From Oscillospiraceae bacterium (GTDB lineage: Bacteria; Bacillota; Clostridia; Oscillospirales; Acutalibacteraceae): a stretch of DNA of 64,000 nucleotides. Below, one piece after another: positions 17,510 through 25,431 of this stretch. Positions within the stretch are counted from its first letter, which is position 1, and each line of letters starts with the position of its first letter. Where the stretch lies: contig JAQXNV010000043.1 in the NCBI GenBank assembly GCA_029098185.1, positions 1 through 64,000 on the forward strand, in the 5' to 3' direction. The position numbers and the translations under genes were made by a program. The notes beneath the pieces are model-generated. The model did not search any database and was not told the DNA's origin. It saw nothing but the letters and a program-made list of their open reading frames with translations.

Positions 17510-18706
17510 TCAAGCCATCATGTCTTTTGCCAGCTGGCCCAGGGTCTCTACGCCCTTGACGATGTTCTCATCGGTTGGGGTGGAGAAGTTCATCCGGAAG
17601 GACTGGCAGGGCTGGCTCTCGTCGGTGAGGAAGGCGCTGCCCGGCACGACGCAGACCTTCCGCTTGACGGCTTCGCTGCAGAAGGTCAGCATATCTATGG
17701 AATCCGGCAGGGTGCACCAGACAAAGAGGCCGCCTTCCACCTTGGTGTGGGTGATGCCCAGGGGCACCAGATGCTGGTCGATAGCGTTCAGCATGAGGGT
17801 GGATTTCTTTCTGTAGATCTCCACCAGCTTTTGCAGATGGCCGTCGTAATCGTAGTGGTTGATGAACTCGTCGCAGATGATCTGGGACCAGACAGTGGTG
17901 TGGACATCGCTGCACTGCTTGCCGACGACCATCTTCTGCATGATGGGCTTTGGCGCAATGGCAAAGCCTACCCGCATACCGGAGGAAATGACCTTGGAGA
18001 AGGTGCCGGCGTAGATGACGATGCCATCCTCATCCATGGACTTGATGGTGGGCAGGTGCTCGCCGGAAACACGCAGGTCGCCGTAGGGGTTGTCCTCTAG
18101 GATCATGATGTTGTGCTTTTTGGCCAGAGCGTAAACGCCTTTGCGCTTCTCCAAACTCATGGTGATGCCGGAAGGATTCTGGAAGTTGGGGATGACATAG
18201 AGGAGCTTTGCGCCGGGGTTTTCGGTGAGGGTCTTGTCCAGCTGCTCCAGATTGATGCCGTCCTCGTCCATGGGCACGCCCTTGAGCACACAGTTATAGG
18301 AGCGGAAGGTGTTGAGAGAGCCGATGAAGGTAGGCGCTTCACAGACAACGACGTCGCCCTCGTTGCACAGGACCTTGGTGGCCAGATCCATGACCTGCTG
18401 GGCGCCGGTGGTGACGATCAGCTCATCCTGCTCTTCCCGGAAAGAATTGTGGTGGCTGGCCATGTACTGCTTGAGCGTATTGCGCAGAGGGGTATAGCCT
18501 TCTGTCAGGTTATACTGGAGGGCCAGGATGGGATTGTCTTTTAAGATGCGGGCGGAGATCTCCTGTATCGCCTCTACCGGGAAAGCTTCCGGCGCCGGGT
18601 TGCCGGCGGAGAAGGGGATCATTTCCGGGTCGGAGGAATTTTTGAGGATCTCACGAATGATGGAGGGCTTCAGGGAAGAAACCCGATTTGCCAATTGGTA
18701 TTCCAT
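17510..18706 (-). CDS. Aminotransferase class I/II (2-aminoadipate transaminase-like)
   Basis: A 398-residue fold-type I PLP aminotransferase resembling the catalytic part of MocR regulators and LysN-type enzymes, without the DNA-binding domain. Motifs: SAGNPAPEAFP, TTGAQQVMDLATKVL, VIPNFQNPSGITMS, EDNPYGDLR and the lysine in YAGTFSKVISSGMRVGF. The natural substrate cannot be told; aromatic or branched amino acids and 2-aminoadipate are usual. AAGGAAG lies upstream of ATG 18706. First gene of a unit with trpS. Confidence 0.88.
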   Translation of the reverse strand: MEYQLANRVSSLKPSIIREILKNSSDPEMIPFSAGNPAPEAFPVEAIQEISARILKDNPILALQYNLTEGYTPLRNTLKQYMASHHNSFREEQDELIVTTGAQQVMDLATKVLCNEGDVVVCEAPTFIGSLNTFRSYNCVLKGVPMDEDGINLEQLDKTLTENPGAKLLYVIPNFQNPSGITMSLEKRKGVYALAKKHNIMILEDNPYGDLRVSGEHLPTIKSMDEDGIVIYAGTFSKVISSGMRVGFAIAPKPIMQKMVVGKQCSDVHTTVWSQIICDEFINHYDYDGHLQKLVEIYRKKSTLMLNAIDQHLVPLGITHTKVEGGLFVWCTLPDSIDMLTFCSEAVKRKVCVVPGSAFLTDESQPCQSFRMNFSTPTDENIVKGVETLGQLAKDMMA

Positions 18707-18770
18707 ACTTTGTTCTACTTCCTTTATGGTAAAATTCAAAATGGTGCCCCAAGGGGCGAAACCTGTTTTT

Positions 18771-18799
18771 ATTTTACCACAAACCATAGCGGGAATCAA
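18771..18799 (-). promoter_or_regulatory. Promoter for aminotransferase-trpS
   Basis: Minus strand -35 TTGATT (18794-18799), 17-bp spacer, -10 TAAAAT (18771-18776). The leader carries a GCCCC/GGGGC hairpin at about 18747-18758. Confidence 0.6.
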
Positions 18800-18981
18800 T
18801 TGCGGGGAAGGGAAAAAGGAGAATTCTGTAAGGGGCAGCAAAGGCGGGGAAAATCGTTTGCCATTTCCCCGCTATCCCCATCATTTCCCGGTGAGATGGG
18901 ACACAGGCTGCGAGAAGGGACAAAGTTTTGCAAAGGGGGCTGCCAAAAGGAGACTTTCTTTTACAAAACAATACAACGAGT

Positions 18982-19015
18982 TATGACAAAAGCTCTCTAA
19001 TACAATGGGTATAAT
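18982..19015 (+). promoter_or_regulatory. spoIIE promoter with 21-bp spacer and Spo0A-like box
   Basis: -10 TATAAT (19010-19015) and a -35-like ATGACA (18983-18988) are 21 bases apart. Overlapping the -35, TTGTCATA on the minus strand (18982-18989) matches the 0A box TTGTCRAA at seven of eight positions. Bacillus spoIIE has this same unusual spacing and Spo0A dependence. The remaining part of the 374-base gap 18707-19080 shows only the divergent aminotransferase promoter and leader. Confidence 0.5.
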
Positions 19016-19080
19016 AAAAAGCGGGACAAGATCTGTTCCAAAACGGCTGAAAAGCAAAGGAAAAGGGAAAGGGAAGAAGT

Positions 19081-21432
19081 ATGAAAGAGAGAGCAGCCCC
19101 GTTGAAGCTACGGGGAACGGCAGAACGATTCCGCAAAAAGCTGTTGGAATCGGCAGCGCTGCAGCGGGCAGCGCTCCACGGCGTATACTTTGCCGCCGGA
19201 TTGATCTGCGCAAGGGGGGTGATTTTTGGCAGGCACGGGCCATTTGGTGTGGCTGCCGCCGCAGGATGTCCACGGGGCGTTCTGTGGACGACGGCTTTGG
19301 GCAGTGCTGTCGGCTACCTGCTGCCGGGGGCGGTCCATTCGCCGGGACGGTACCTCATTGCCCTGCTGCTGACGGTGGCCCTGCGGTGGACGCTGGGAGA
19401 TATGGCAAACCTGAAGGACAAGTTGTTGTTCGGGCCCATCATCACCTTTTGTCCGCTGATGACCACCGGCGCAGTGCTGGCCATTTTAAACGGCTCCACG
19501 GTGCAGACATGGATCCTCTACGGCGCGGAGTCGGTATTGGGTGCCGGTACGGTGTACTTTTTTAGCCGCACCAGTCAATTGCTGGGCGAAGGCAAACCGG
19601 TAGGCAGTTGGAACCAAAGCGAGCTGACCTGCGCCATTTTGTCCCTGGGCATTGGCATATTATCCTTGTCCACGGTGCAGATCGGCAGCATTTCCATCGG
19701 CCGGGTGGCCGCTGTGCTGCTCATCCTATTCTCCTGTCGGTTTGGCGGCGTTGTTGGCGGCAGTTTGTCCGGCATCGTGGCCGGGGCCATGTTTGGCCTG
19801 GCAAGCTCCGGCATCAACGGCATTTCCGGCGCCCTGGCCTTTGCGGGCCTCATCGCCGGACTGTTCTCCCCTCTGGGGAGGGTGGTGACCGCTGTTGCCT
19901 TCGTCGTGGCCAACGGCATCGGCAGTTTGCAGGTAGGCAGCTTCAACGAAGTCCTCAACGGCCTGTATGAGGTCATGGCCGCGTCGCTGATTTTTGTGGT
20001 GTGGCCTCATCGGGTGGGCAGTCAGTTGGCGCTGGTCTTTCGGCAGCCTGTCCAGTTCACCCAGAGCGGCGGATTGCGCCGGGCCATCGTCATGCGGCTG
20101 GGCTCGGCGGCGGAAGCGCTGGAGAACGTTTCCGAATCGGTGGAGGCGGTGTCCCAGCGGCTGACGCAGGTAGACACCACCACCGTGGAAAGTATTTACC
20201 GCAAGACCATGGAAAGCGTCTGCGAAGGCTGTACTGGCCGGGGCGCCTGCTGGGGCGGTACGCCCCGGGAGACAGAAGCCATTTGTCTCCCCCTGACAGA
20301 AGCGCTGCGGGTGGAGGGCCATTTGACTCAGGCAGATCTGCCGGAAGCGATCCGCACAGCCTGCACCCATCCGGAACAGTTGATCGACGCGATCAATGGG
20401 TATTATCACGAGTATGTTGCCAGGGAGTCAGCAGAGCGAAAGCTCCAGCAGGTCCGCTCCGTGGTGACAAGTCAGTTTGCCACCACCGGCAAGCTGTTGC
20501 GGGATATGGCCGCGGAGATGAAGCTGTATGAGAAATTCGACACAGCCATGGCGTCGAAGATCAGTCATGTGCTTCACGACCAGGCCATCACGCCGCTGGA
20601 TGTCAGCTGCAAGCTCAACAAAGAAGGGAGGATGATCGTCGAGATCGAAGGATTGGTCATGGACCGCTACAAATTGACAAAAGCCCCGCTGCTGCGGAGC
20701 ATTTCCAAGGTGACAGGCCGGGAGTTCAGCTATCCCTGCGTCAGCGTCACCGGCGAAAAATGCCGGTTCCAGATGGTGGAAAAGCCCCTGTATAAAGCGG
20801 TGTTCGGCGTGGCACAGCACAGCTGCAAAAACGCGTCCCTTTGCGGCGATAGCTGTGTCTGCTTTGAGGACGGCACAGGAAAGCAGATCGCCATCATCAG
20901 TGACGGCATGGGCACCGGCGGCAGAGCGGCCGTAGACGGCGCCATGGCCTCAGGCATTTTGGCAAAGCTGATCCAATCGGGCATCGGCTTTGACTGCGCA
21001 TTACAGATCACCAATTCGGCGCTCATGGTCAAATCCGGCGCGGAAACGCTTTCCACGCTGGATGTGGCATCCATCGATTTGTTCACCGGCGAAGTACAGC
21101 TCATGAAGGCCGGCGCACCGATCAGCTATGTGCGCAAAGGCAAGGAGGTCCATCGTTTGGACGCTATCTCTCTGCCGGTGGGCATTTTGGAAGAGGCCGT
21201 CTTTTGCAAGACCTCCGCGCGACTGGGTGACGGCGACCTGCTGGTCATGTTCTCCGACGGTGTGGTGGCCGCCGGAGAAGAGTGGGTCGCTCAGCTCATT
21301 GGAAGCTGGAAGGGCACAGAGCCCAGCCAGCTTGCCAACCTCATCGTGGAGAAGGCGGCCCATTACCGCACCGATGGAAAGGAGGATGACATCACCGCAT
21401 TGGTCCTACAATTAACGCCTAGACCATCTTAA
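19081..21432 (+). CDS. spoIIE: Stage II sporulation protein E, PP2C-type phosphatase
   Basis: A 783-residue membrane phosphatase that dephosphorylates SpoIIAA, thereby activating sigma F in the forespore, and takes part in polar septation. The first about 310 residues are strongly hydrophobic (about ten membrane helices). A central region with a Cys cluster (CEGCTGRGACWGG) follows. The C-terminal PPM domain has ISDGMGTGGRAA with metal-binding Asp608 and MFSDGV with Asp726. Length is close to the Bacillus protein (827). The start has only a weak GGGAAGAAG site. Its promoter resembles Spo0A-dependent ones. No spoIIA operon is in the window. Confidence 0.95.
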   Translation: MKERAAPLKLRGTAERFRKKLLESAALQRAALHGVYFAAGLICARGVIFGRHGPFGVAAAAGCPRGVLWTTALGSAVGYLLPGAVHSPGRYLIALLLTVALRWTLGDMANLKDKLLFGPIITFCPLMTTGAVLAILNGSTVQTWILYGAESVLGAGTVYFFSRTSQLLGEGKPVGSWNQSELTCAILSLGIGILSLSTVQIGSISIGRVAAVLLILFSCRFGGVVGGSLSGIVAGAMFGLASSGINGISGALAFAGLIAGLFSPLGRVVTAVAFVVANGIGSLQVGSFNEVLNGLYEVMAASLIFVVWPHRVGSQLALVFRQPVQFTQSGGLRRAIVMRLGSAAEALENVSESVEAVSQRLTQVDTTTVESIYRKTMESVCEGCTGRGACWGGTPRETEAICLPLTEALRVEGHLTQADLPEAIRTACTHPEQLIDAINGYYHEYVARESAERKLQQVRSVVTSQFATTGKLLRDMAAEMKLYEKFDTAMASKISHVLHDQAITPLDVSCKLNKEGRMIVEIEGLVMDRYKLTKAPLLRSISKVTGREFSYPCVSVTGEKCRFQMVEKPLYKAVFGVAQHSCKNASLCGDSCVCFEDGTGKQIAIISDGMGTGGRAAVDGAMASGILAKLIQSGIGFDCALQITNSALMVKSGAETLSTLDVASIDLFTGEVQLMKAGAPISYVRKGKEVHRLDAISLPVGILEEAVFCKTSARLGDGDLLVMFSDGVVAAGEEWVAQLIGSWKGTEPSQLANLIVEKAAHYRTDGKEDDITALVLQLTPRPS

Positions 21433-21457
21433 ATTTCACATACCCGCTGTTAGAAAG

Positions 21458-21486
21458 GACCCCCGGTTTTTTGACCGGGGGTTCTA
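21458..21486. terminator. Hairpin between spoIIE and the chromate transporter genes
   Basis: Strong CCCCCGGT/ACCGGGGG stem, but the T run follows only after a gap (ACGTTTGTATTTTTT), so termination efficiency is uncertain. Serves both convergent units. Confidence 0.6.
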
Positions 21487-21545
21487 CGTTTGTATTTTTT
21501 GCGTGCTGCCATTTGCCCTGCTTTATTTGCCCGCTGTTTCTTTGG

Positions 21546-22112
21546 TTATAGCTGAAAAATGATCCCGGCGGCGGCGCCGACCAAAATAAAGACAATGGGG
21601 TGGAGCTTTTTGAGGAAGATGGCCCCCAGGAGCAGAACGACGAACAAAATGATACTGCCGATGTTGAGCATCTGATACCAAGGGACGCCGGCAGAGAACA
21701 GGTCTGTGTGGAAGAGGGACAAGATCAGGACCTGGGACATGGCGCCGGCGATCAGGGCGGCAGAAGCCGGGCGCAGGCCGTAAAAGGCGTCCTCTACCAA
21801 ACGGCTGGAGCGGAACTTTTCCATGAATTTGGAGATGATGCAGATGATGATGACCGACGGCAGAACGAGGGACAGCGTAGCCAGGATGCCGCCCAAAATA
21901 CCGCCGGCGTTAAAGCCGGAATAGGTGGCCATGTTGACGCCGATAGGGCCGGGGGTGGACTCGGCCACAGCGATCATATCAGTAAGCTGTTCCGGGGTGA
22001 ACCAGGGCTTTGTCTGGGCCAGATCCATCAGGAAGGGGATGGTGGCCATGCCGCCGCCAATGGAGAACAGGCCCACCTTGAAAAACTCGTAAAATAATTG
22101 GAGGTAGATCAC
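21546..22112 (-). CDS. Chromate transporter, second half-size subunit
   Basis: A 188-residue membrane protein of the CHR family (short type). It opens with the family pattern FFKVGLFSIGGGMATIPFL and continues with AVAESTPGPIGVNMATYSGF, then several hydrophobic helices. Short CHR proteins act in pairs with opposite membrane topology. The GTG start overlaps the stop of the upstream partner by four bases (GTGA), with GGGAGG inside the partner gene. Transport of chromate or sulfate is a family assignment; the actual substrate in this anaerobe is unknown. Confidence 0.9.
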   Translation of the reverse strand: MIYLQLFYEFFKVGLFSIGGGMATIPFLMDLAQTKPWFTPEQLTDMIAVAESTPGPIGVNMATYSGFNAGGILGGILATLSLVLPSVIIICIISKFMEKFRSSRLVEDAFYGLRPASAALIAGAMSQVLILSLFHTDLFSAGVPWYQMLNIGSIILFVVLLLGAIFLKKLHPIVFILVGAAAGIIFQL

Positions 22113-22681
22113 TGGCCACGGCCTCCCTTCGCCTTGAGGTTTCGCTGAAGGATGCGGGCAAGGATGCCGATGAGGGCGGCGCCGACCACGATGTAGATAG
22201 ACGAAACGTGGAGGAACACCATGACGCAGAAGGCCGCTAGAAATAAAACGACAGTGACGATGTCCACGATACCTTTGCGGGCCAGCTTATAAATCGACAC
22301 GACAACGGTGGCGCATACGGCCACCCGAATGCCGTTAAAGGCGTGCTGGATGATGGGGAGATCGGCAAAATGATTGAAAAAAGCAGCCAGGGCCAAAATG
22401 ATGATGAGGGAGGGCGTGATCATGCCGAGGGTGGCAAAAATGGCGCCGAGGATGCCCTTTTGCTTAAAGCCGATGAAGGTGGATGTGTTGACGGCGATGA
22501 CACCGGGAGTGCATTGGCCGATGGCGTAGTAATCCATCAATTCTTCTTCGGTGGCCCAGCCTTTTTTCTCTACGACCTCCCGCTGCAGCAGAGGCAGCAT
22601 GGCGTAGCCGCCGCCAAAGGTAAAGGCACCGATGCGGGCAAAGGTGAGAAACAGCGTGAAATATTCCTTCGTGATAAACAA
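22109..22681 (-). CDS. Chromate transporter, first half-size subunit
   Basis: A 190-residue CHR-family membrane protein, partner of the overlapping gene downstream. Motifs: FARIGAFTFGGGYAMLPLLQREVV and YAIGQCTPGVIAVNTSTFIGF. The start is uncertain: TTG 22681 lies directly against the AGGAG site, and a stop codon lies two codons upstream. The codon at normal spacing after AGGAG is ATC (22675), giving a product two residues shorter. A promoter at 22707-22735 precedes it. Confidence 0.88.
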   Translation of the reverse strand: MFITKEYFTLFLTFARIGAFTFGGGYAMLPLLQREVVEKKGWATEEELMDYYAIGQCTPGVIAVNTSTFIGFKQKGILGAIFATLGMITPSLIIILALAAFFNHFADLPIIQHAFNGIRVAVCATVVVSIYKLARKGIVDIVTVVLFLAAFCVMVFLHVSSIYIVVGAALIGILARILQRNLKAKGGRGQ

Positions 22682-22706
22682 CTCCTAACGATGATAAACT
22701 CTTTTC

Positions 22707-22735
22707 ATCATATAATACCGCTGTGGAAAAGTCAA
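22707..22735 (-). promoter_or_regulatory. Promoter for the chromate transporter pair
   Basis: Minus strand -35 TTGACT (22730-22735), 17-bp spacer, -10 TATGAT (22707-22712). The leader contains GATGA..TCATC, an imperfect inverted repeat that may be an operator. Confidence 0.6.
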
Positions 22736-22764
22736 ATGCGGCGGGAAAATTTTGGCAAAAAGCA

Positions 22765-22795
22765 AGACCGCCGAGCGCCCTCAGCGGTCTGTGTC
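22765..22795 (-). terminator. Terminator after the PepSY lipoprotein gene
   Basis: On the minus strand AGACCGC/GCGGTCT stem with a twelve-base loop, then TTGCTTTTT. Confidence 0.7.
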
Positions 22796-22798
22796 GTT

Positions 22799-23422
22799 TT
22801 AGTGATGTTCCTGGCTCTGGTCCAAGATCGCGCCGGTGTTGGCGTCGATCTCAAATTCATATTGAACGCCGTTGTCTGAAAGCTCGATCTCATAAACCGC
22901 CCGGCCATCGTCATTGTCCAGGTGATTTTTCACCACGGTGCCGCCGCTGATCCCAGCAGCTTTCCTGGCTGCTGCCAAGGCGTCGTCGGCGCTGAGAGAG
23001 GTCGTTCCCGCACTGCCGGTATTACCGGTAGCGTTGTTGGTGATGGGCTCCTGCTCCTGCTTGCGGATGTCACCGGTAGTGGCGTCGATCTCATAGGAAT
23101 ATTTTGTGTTGCCGCTGACCAGCTCAATGTCGTAGACCTGCACGCCGTCGTCGTAGTCCAGGACGCATTTGGTCGTGGTGGCGTCGGTGACGTTGGCGGC
23201 ATTTTTCGCTGTTTTTAACGCCTGCTCCTCAGCGATGGCGGCCTGACCGCCGGCAATGGGCTGAGAGGTTGTCCCGCTGCTGGAGACCGCTGCGGAAGAA
23301 ACCGGCGCTGTGGAAGCGACGGGCTCTTTTTGTGTGGTATCTGTGTTGTTTCCGCAGCCTGCCATCATAGCGGCGCACAGCGCGGCGCCGGCACAGGCCA
23401 GGATGATTTTTTTCTGTTTCAT
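22799..23422 (-). CDS. PepSY-domain lipoprotein with two tandem domains
   Basis: A 207-residue secreted lipoprotein. A signal peptide ends in the lipobox MAGC (Cys23), followed by a Ser/Thr/Ala-rich linker. Two PepSY-like modules of about 60 residues follow, each with a YDIEL/YEIEL strand and an [18 protein letters not shown] end. PepSY proteins are thought to modulate peptidases or bind protein partners outside the membrane; no specific role can be given. ATG 23422 has GGAG upstream. Monocistronic with its own promoter (23463-23491) and terminator. Confidence 0.9.
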   Translation of the reverse strand: MKQKKIILACAGAALCAAMMAGCGNNTDTTQKEPVASTAPVSSAAVSSSGTTSQPIAGGQAAIAEEQALKTAKNAANVTDATTTKCVLDYDDGVQVYDIELVSGNTKYSYEIDATTGDIRKQEQEPITNNATGNTGSAGTTSLSADDALAAARKAAGISGGTVVKNHLDNDDGRAVYEIELSDNGVQYEFEIDANTGAILDQSQEHH

Positions 23423-23462
23423 CAAAACATCTCCTTTTTCATTCTTTCCAAGATCATGCACA

Positions 23463-23491
23463 ATTATAGCATGGGGCAATGGGAAAAACAA
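23463..23491 (-). promoter_or_regulatory. Promoter for the PepSY lipoprotein gene
   Basis: Minus strand -35 TTGTTT (23486-23491), 17-bp spacer, -10 TATAAT (23463-23468). Confidence 0.65.
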
Positions 23492-23518
23492 GGCGAATCC
23501 TGGGGAAGCCGACAAAAG

Positions 23519-23556
23519 AAAAATCGCGGGGCAAGCACGCTGCTCCACGATTTTGC
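23519..23556 (-). terminator. Terminator of the MarR-ABC exporter operon
   Basis: Long stem ATCGTGGAGCA with TGCCCCGCGAT (one mismatch, one G-T) and TTTTTCTTTT on the minus strand, directly after the ABC gene stop. Confidence 0.75.
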
Positions 23557-23562
23557 GCAAAT

Positions 23563-25431
23563 TTATTCGTCTGGCTCAAACTGGCTGTTGTACAGATTAG
23601 CATAGAAGCCGTTTTGGGCCATCAGATCCTCATGGCTGCCCTGTTCGATGATGTCGCCGTCCCGCATGACGAGAATGAGGTCAGCGTTGCGCACGGTAGA
23701 CAGACGGTGGGCGATGACAAAGCTGGTGCGGCCCTGCATCAGATTGTCCATAGCTTTCTGAATGAGGATCTCTGTGCGGGTATCCACAGAGCTGGTAGCT
23801 TCGTCGAGAATGAGGATCTGCGGATCCGCCAGAATGGCACGGGCGATGGTCAATAGCTGCTTTTGGCCCTGGGACACGTTGCTGGCGTCCTCGTTCAGCT
23901 CCATGTCATAGCCGTGGGGCAGAGTGTGGACGAAGTGATCTACCTGGGCAGCTTTTGCCGCAGCGTAGATCATTTCGTCGGTGGCGTCCCGCTTTCCATA
24001 GCGGATGTTCTCCTTGATGGAAGCGTTATACAGCCAGGTATCCTGCAAAACCATGCCAAAGACCGAGCGCAGATCATCCCGGGTAAAGTCCCGGATGTCG
24101 TGGCCGTCCAAACGGATGGCGCCGCTGGTCACGTCGTAAAAGCGCATGAGCAGCTTGATCATCGTCGTTTTGCCGGCGCCGGTAGGGCCGACGATGGCGA
24201 TCTTCTGGCCGGGCTTTACGTCGGCGCAAAAGTCCTTGATGATGATCTTCTCCGGATCATAGCCGAAGCGGACGTGGTCGAACTGGACGCTGCCGGACAG
24301 GGTGATGCCGTTTTGGGGATCGCTGTGGGTCAGGCGGATCGGTGTTGCGGTGTCGGGGACCTCCTCCTGCTCATCGAGAAACGCAAAGACCCGTTCAGCG
24401 GCGGCAGCTGTCTGCTGGATGATGTTGGAGATCTGCGCTACCTGGGAGATAGGCTGATTGAACTGGCGGACATACTGGAGAAATGCCTGGATGTCGCCGA
24501 TGGAGATGGAGCCGCTGATGGCCAGATAGCCGCCGAGGATACAGACGGCCACATAGCCCAGGTTGCCGACAAAGTTCATCATGGGCATCATGAGTCCGGA
24601 GAGGAACTGGGATTTCCAGGCCGATTGATACAGCTTATCGTTGTAGCCGGTGAAGGTCTTTTCCGACTGCGCTTCACCGTTATAGGCTTTGACCACCACA
24701 TGGCTGGAATACATCTCCTCAATGTGGCCGTTGACGTGGCCCAGGTATTCCTGCTGTGCCTTAAAGTGTTTCTGGGACGTTTTGGCGATGACCATGATGA
24801 GAAGCATGGATACAGGGATGATGCACAGCGTCACCAGAGCCAGCAGCCAGTGGATGGAGAACATCATGACAAGGATGCCCAGGAGCGTCGTCACCGAGGT
24901 GATGATCTGGGTGACACTCTGGTTCAGGCTCTGGTTGATGGCGTCTACGTCGTTGGTGATGTAGGATAAGATCTCGCCGGTGGTGGTGCTGTCGTAATAT
25001 TGGAACGGCAGCTTGTGGAGCTTTTCCGAAATGTCCTTGCGCAGACTGTAGGTCGTCATCATGGACACCCGGGACATCAGGTGGCCCTGCAAATAGGAGA
25101 AGCCCATGCTGCAAAGATACAGACAGATGAGCACCACCATAATGACGCCGATATACTCAAAGTCGATGCCGGAGCCGGTGTTCATGACTATGCCATAAAC
25201 GCCTTCGGCCAGCCGGGTAGTGGCCATACCGAGGATCTTTGGGCTGACGATGTTGAACACCGTAGAAGCAATGGCAAAAAAGATCACAAGGATCAAAGAC
25301 AGCTTAAAGCGGGATAAGTAGCGGAGCAGCCGGAGCAGGGAGCCTTTGGCGTTTTTAGCTTTGGGGCCGCCGCCGCGCATCCCGGCCATGGGGCCGTGGC
25401 CTCTGGGCGGTCTTGGTGCGGGATTACTCAT
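23563..25431 (-). CDS. ABC exporter half-transporter, catalytic subunit
   Basis: A 622-residue fused membrane-ATPase half-transporter of the multidrug exporter type (BmrCD/TM287-288-like). Six membrane helices, then the ATPase domain with Walker [12 protein letters not shown]-loop VLQDTWLYN, signature VSQGQKQ and Walker [11 protein letters not shown] with the catalytic Glu. The signature is altered (Q for the first G). The N-terminal tail is Gly/Pro/Arg-rich. The ATG overlaps the stop of its partner gene by four bases. With the partner it forms a heterodimer in which this chain supplies the active Walker B site. Confidence 0.93.
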   Translation of the reverse strand: MSNPAPRPPRGHGPMAGMRGGGPKAKNAKGSLLRLLRYLSRFKLSLILVIFFAIASTVFNIVSPKILGMATTRLAEGVYGIVMNTGSGIDFEYIGVIMVVLICLYLCSMGFSYLQGHLMSRVSMMTTYSLRKDISEKLHKLPFQYYDSTTTGEILSYITNDVDAINQSLNQSVTQIITSVTTLLGILVMMFSIHWLLALVTLCIIPVSMLLIMVIAKTSQKHFKAQQEYLGHVNGHIEEMYSSHVVVKAYNGEAQSEKTFTGYNDKLYQSAWKSQFLSGLMMPMMNFVGNLGYVAVCILGGYLAISGSISIGDIQAFLQYVRQFNQPISQVAQISNIIQQTAAAAERVFAFLDEQEEVPDTATPIRLTHSDPQNGITLSGSVQFDHVRFGYDPEKIIIKDFCADVKPGQKIAIVGPTGAGKTTMIKLLMRFYDVTSGAIRLDGHDIRDFTRDDLRSVFGMVLQDTWLYNASIKENIRYGKRDATDEMIYAAAKAAQVDHFVHTLPHGYDMELNEDASNVSQGQKQLLTIARAILADPQILILDEATSSVDTRTEILIQKAMDNLMQGRTSFVIAHRLSTVRNADLILVMRDGDIIEQGSHEDLMAQNGFYANLYNSQFEPDE

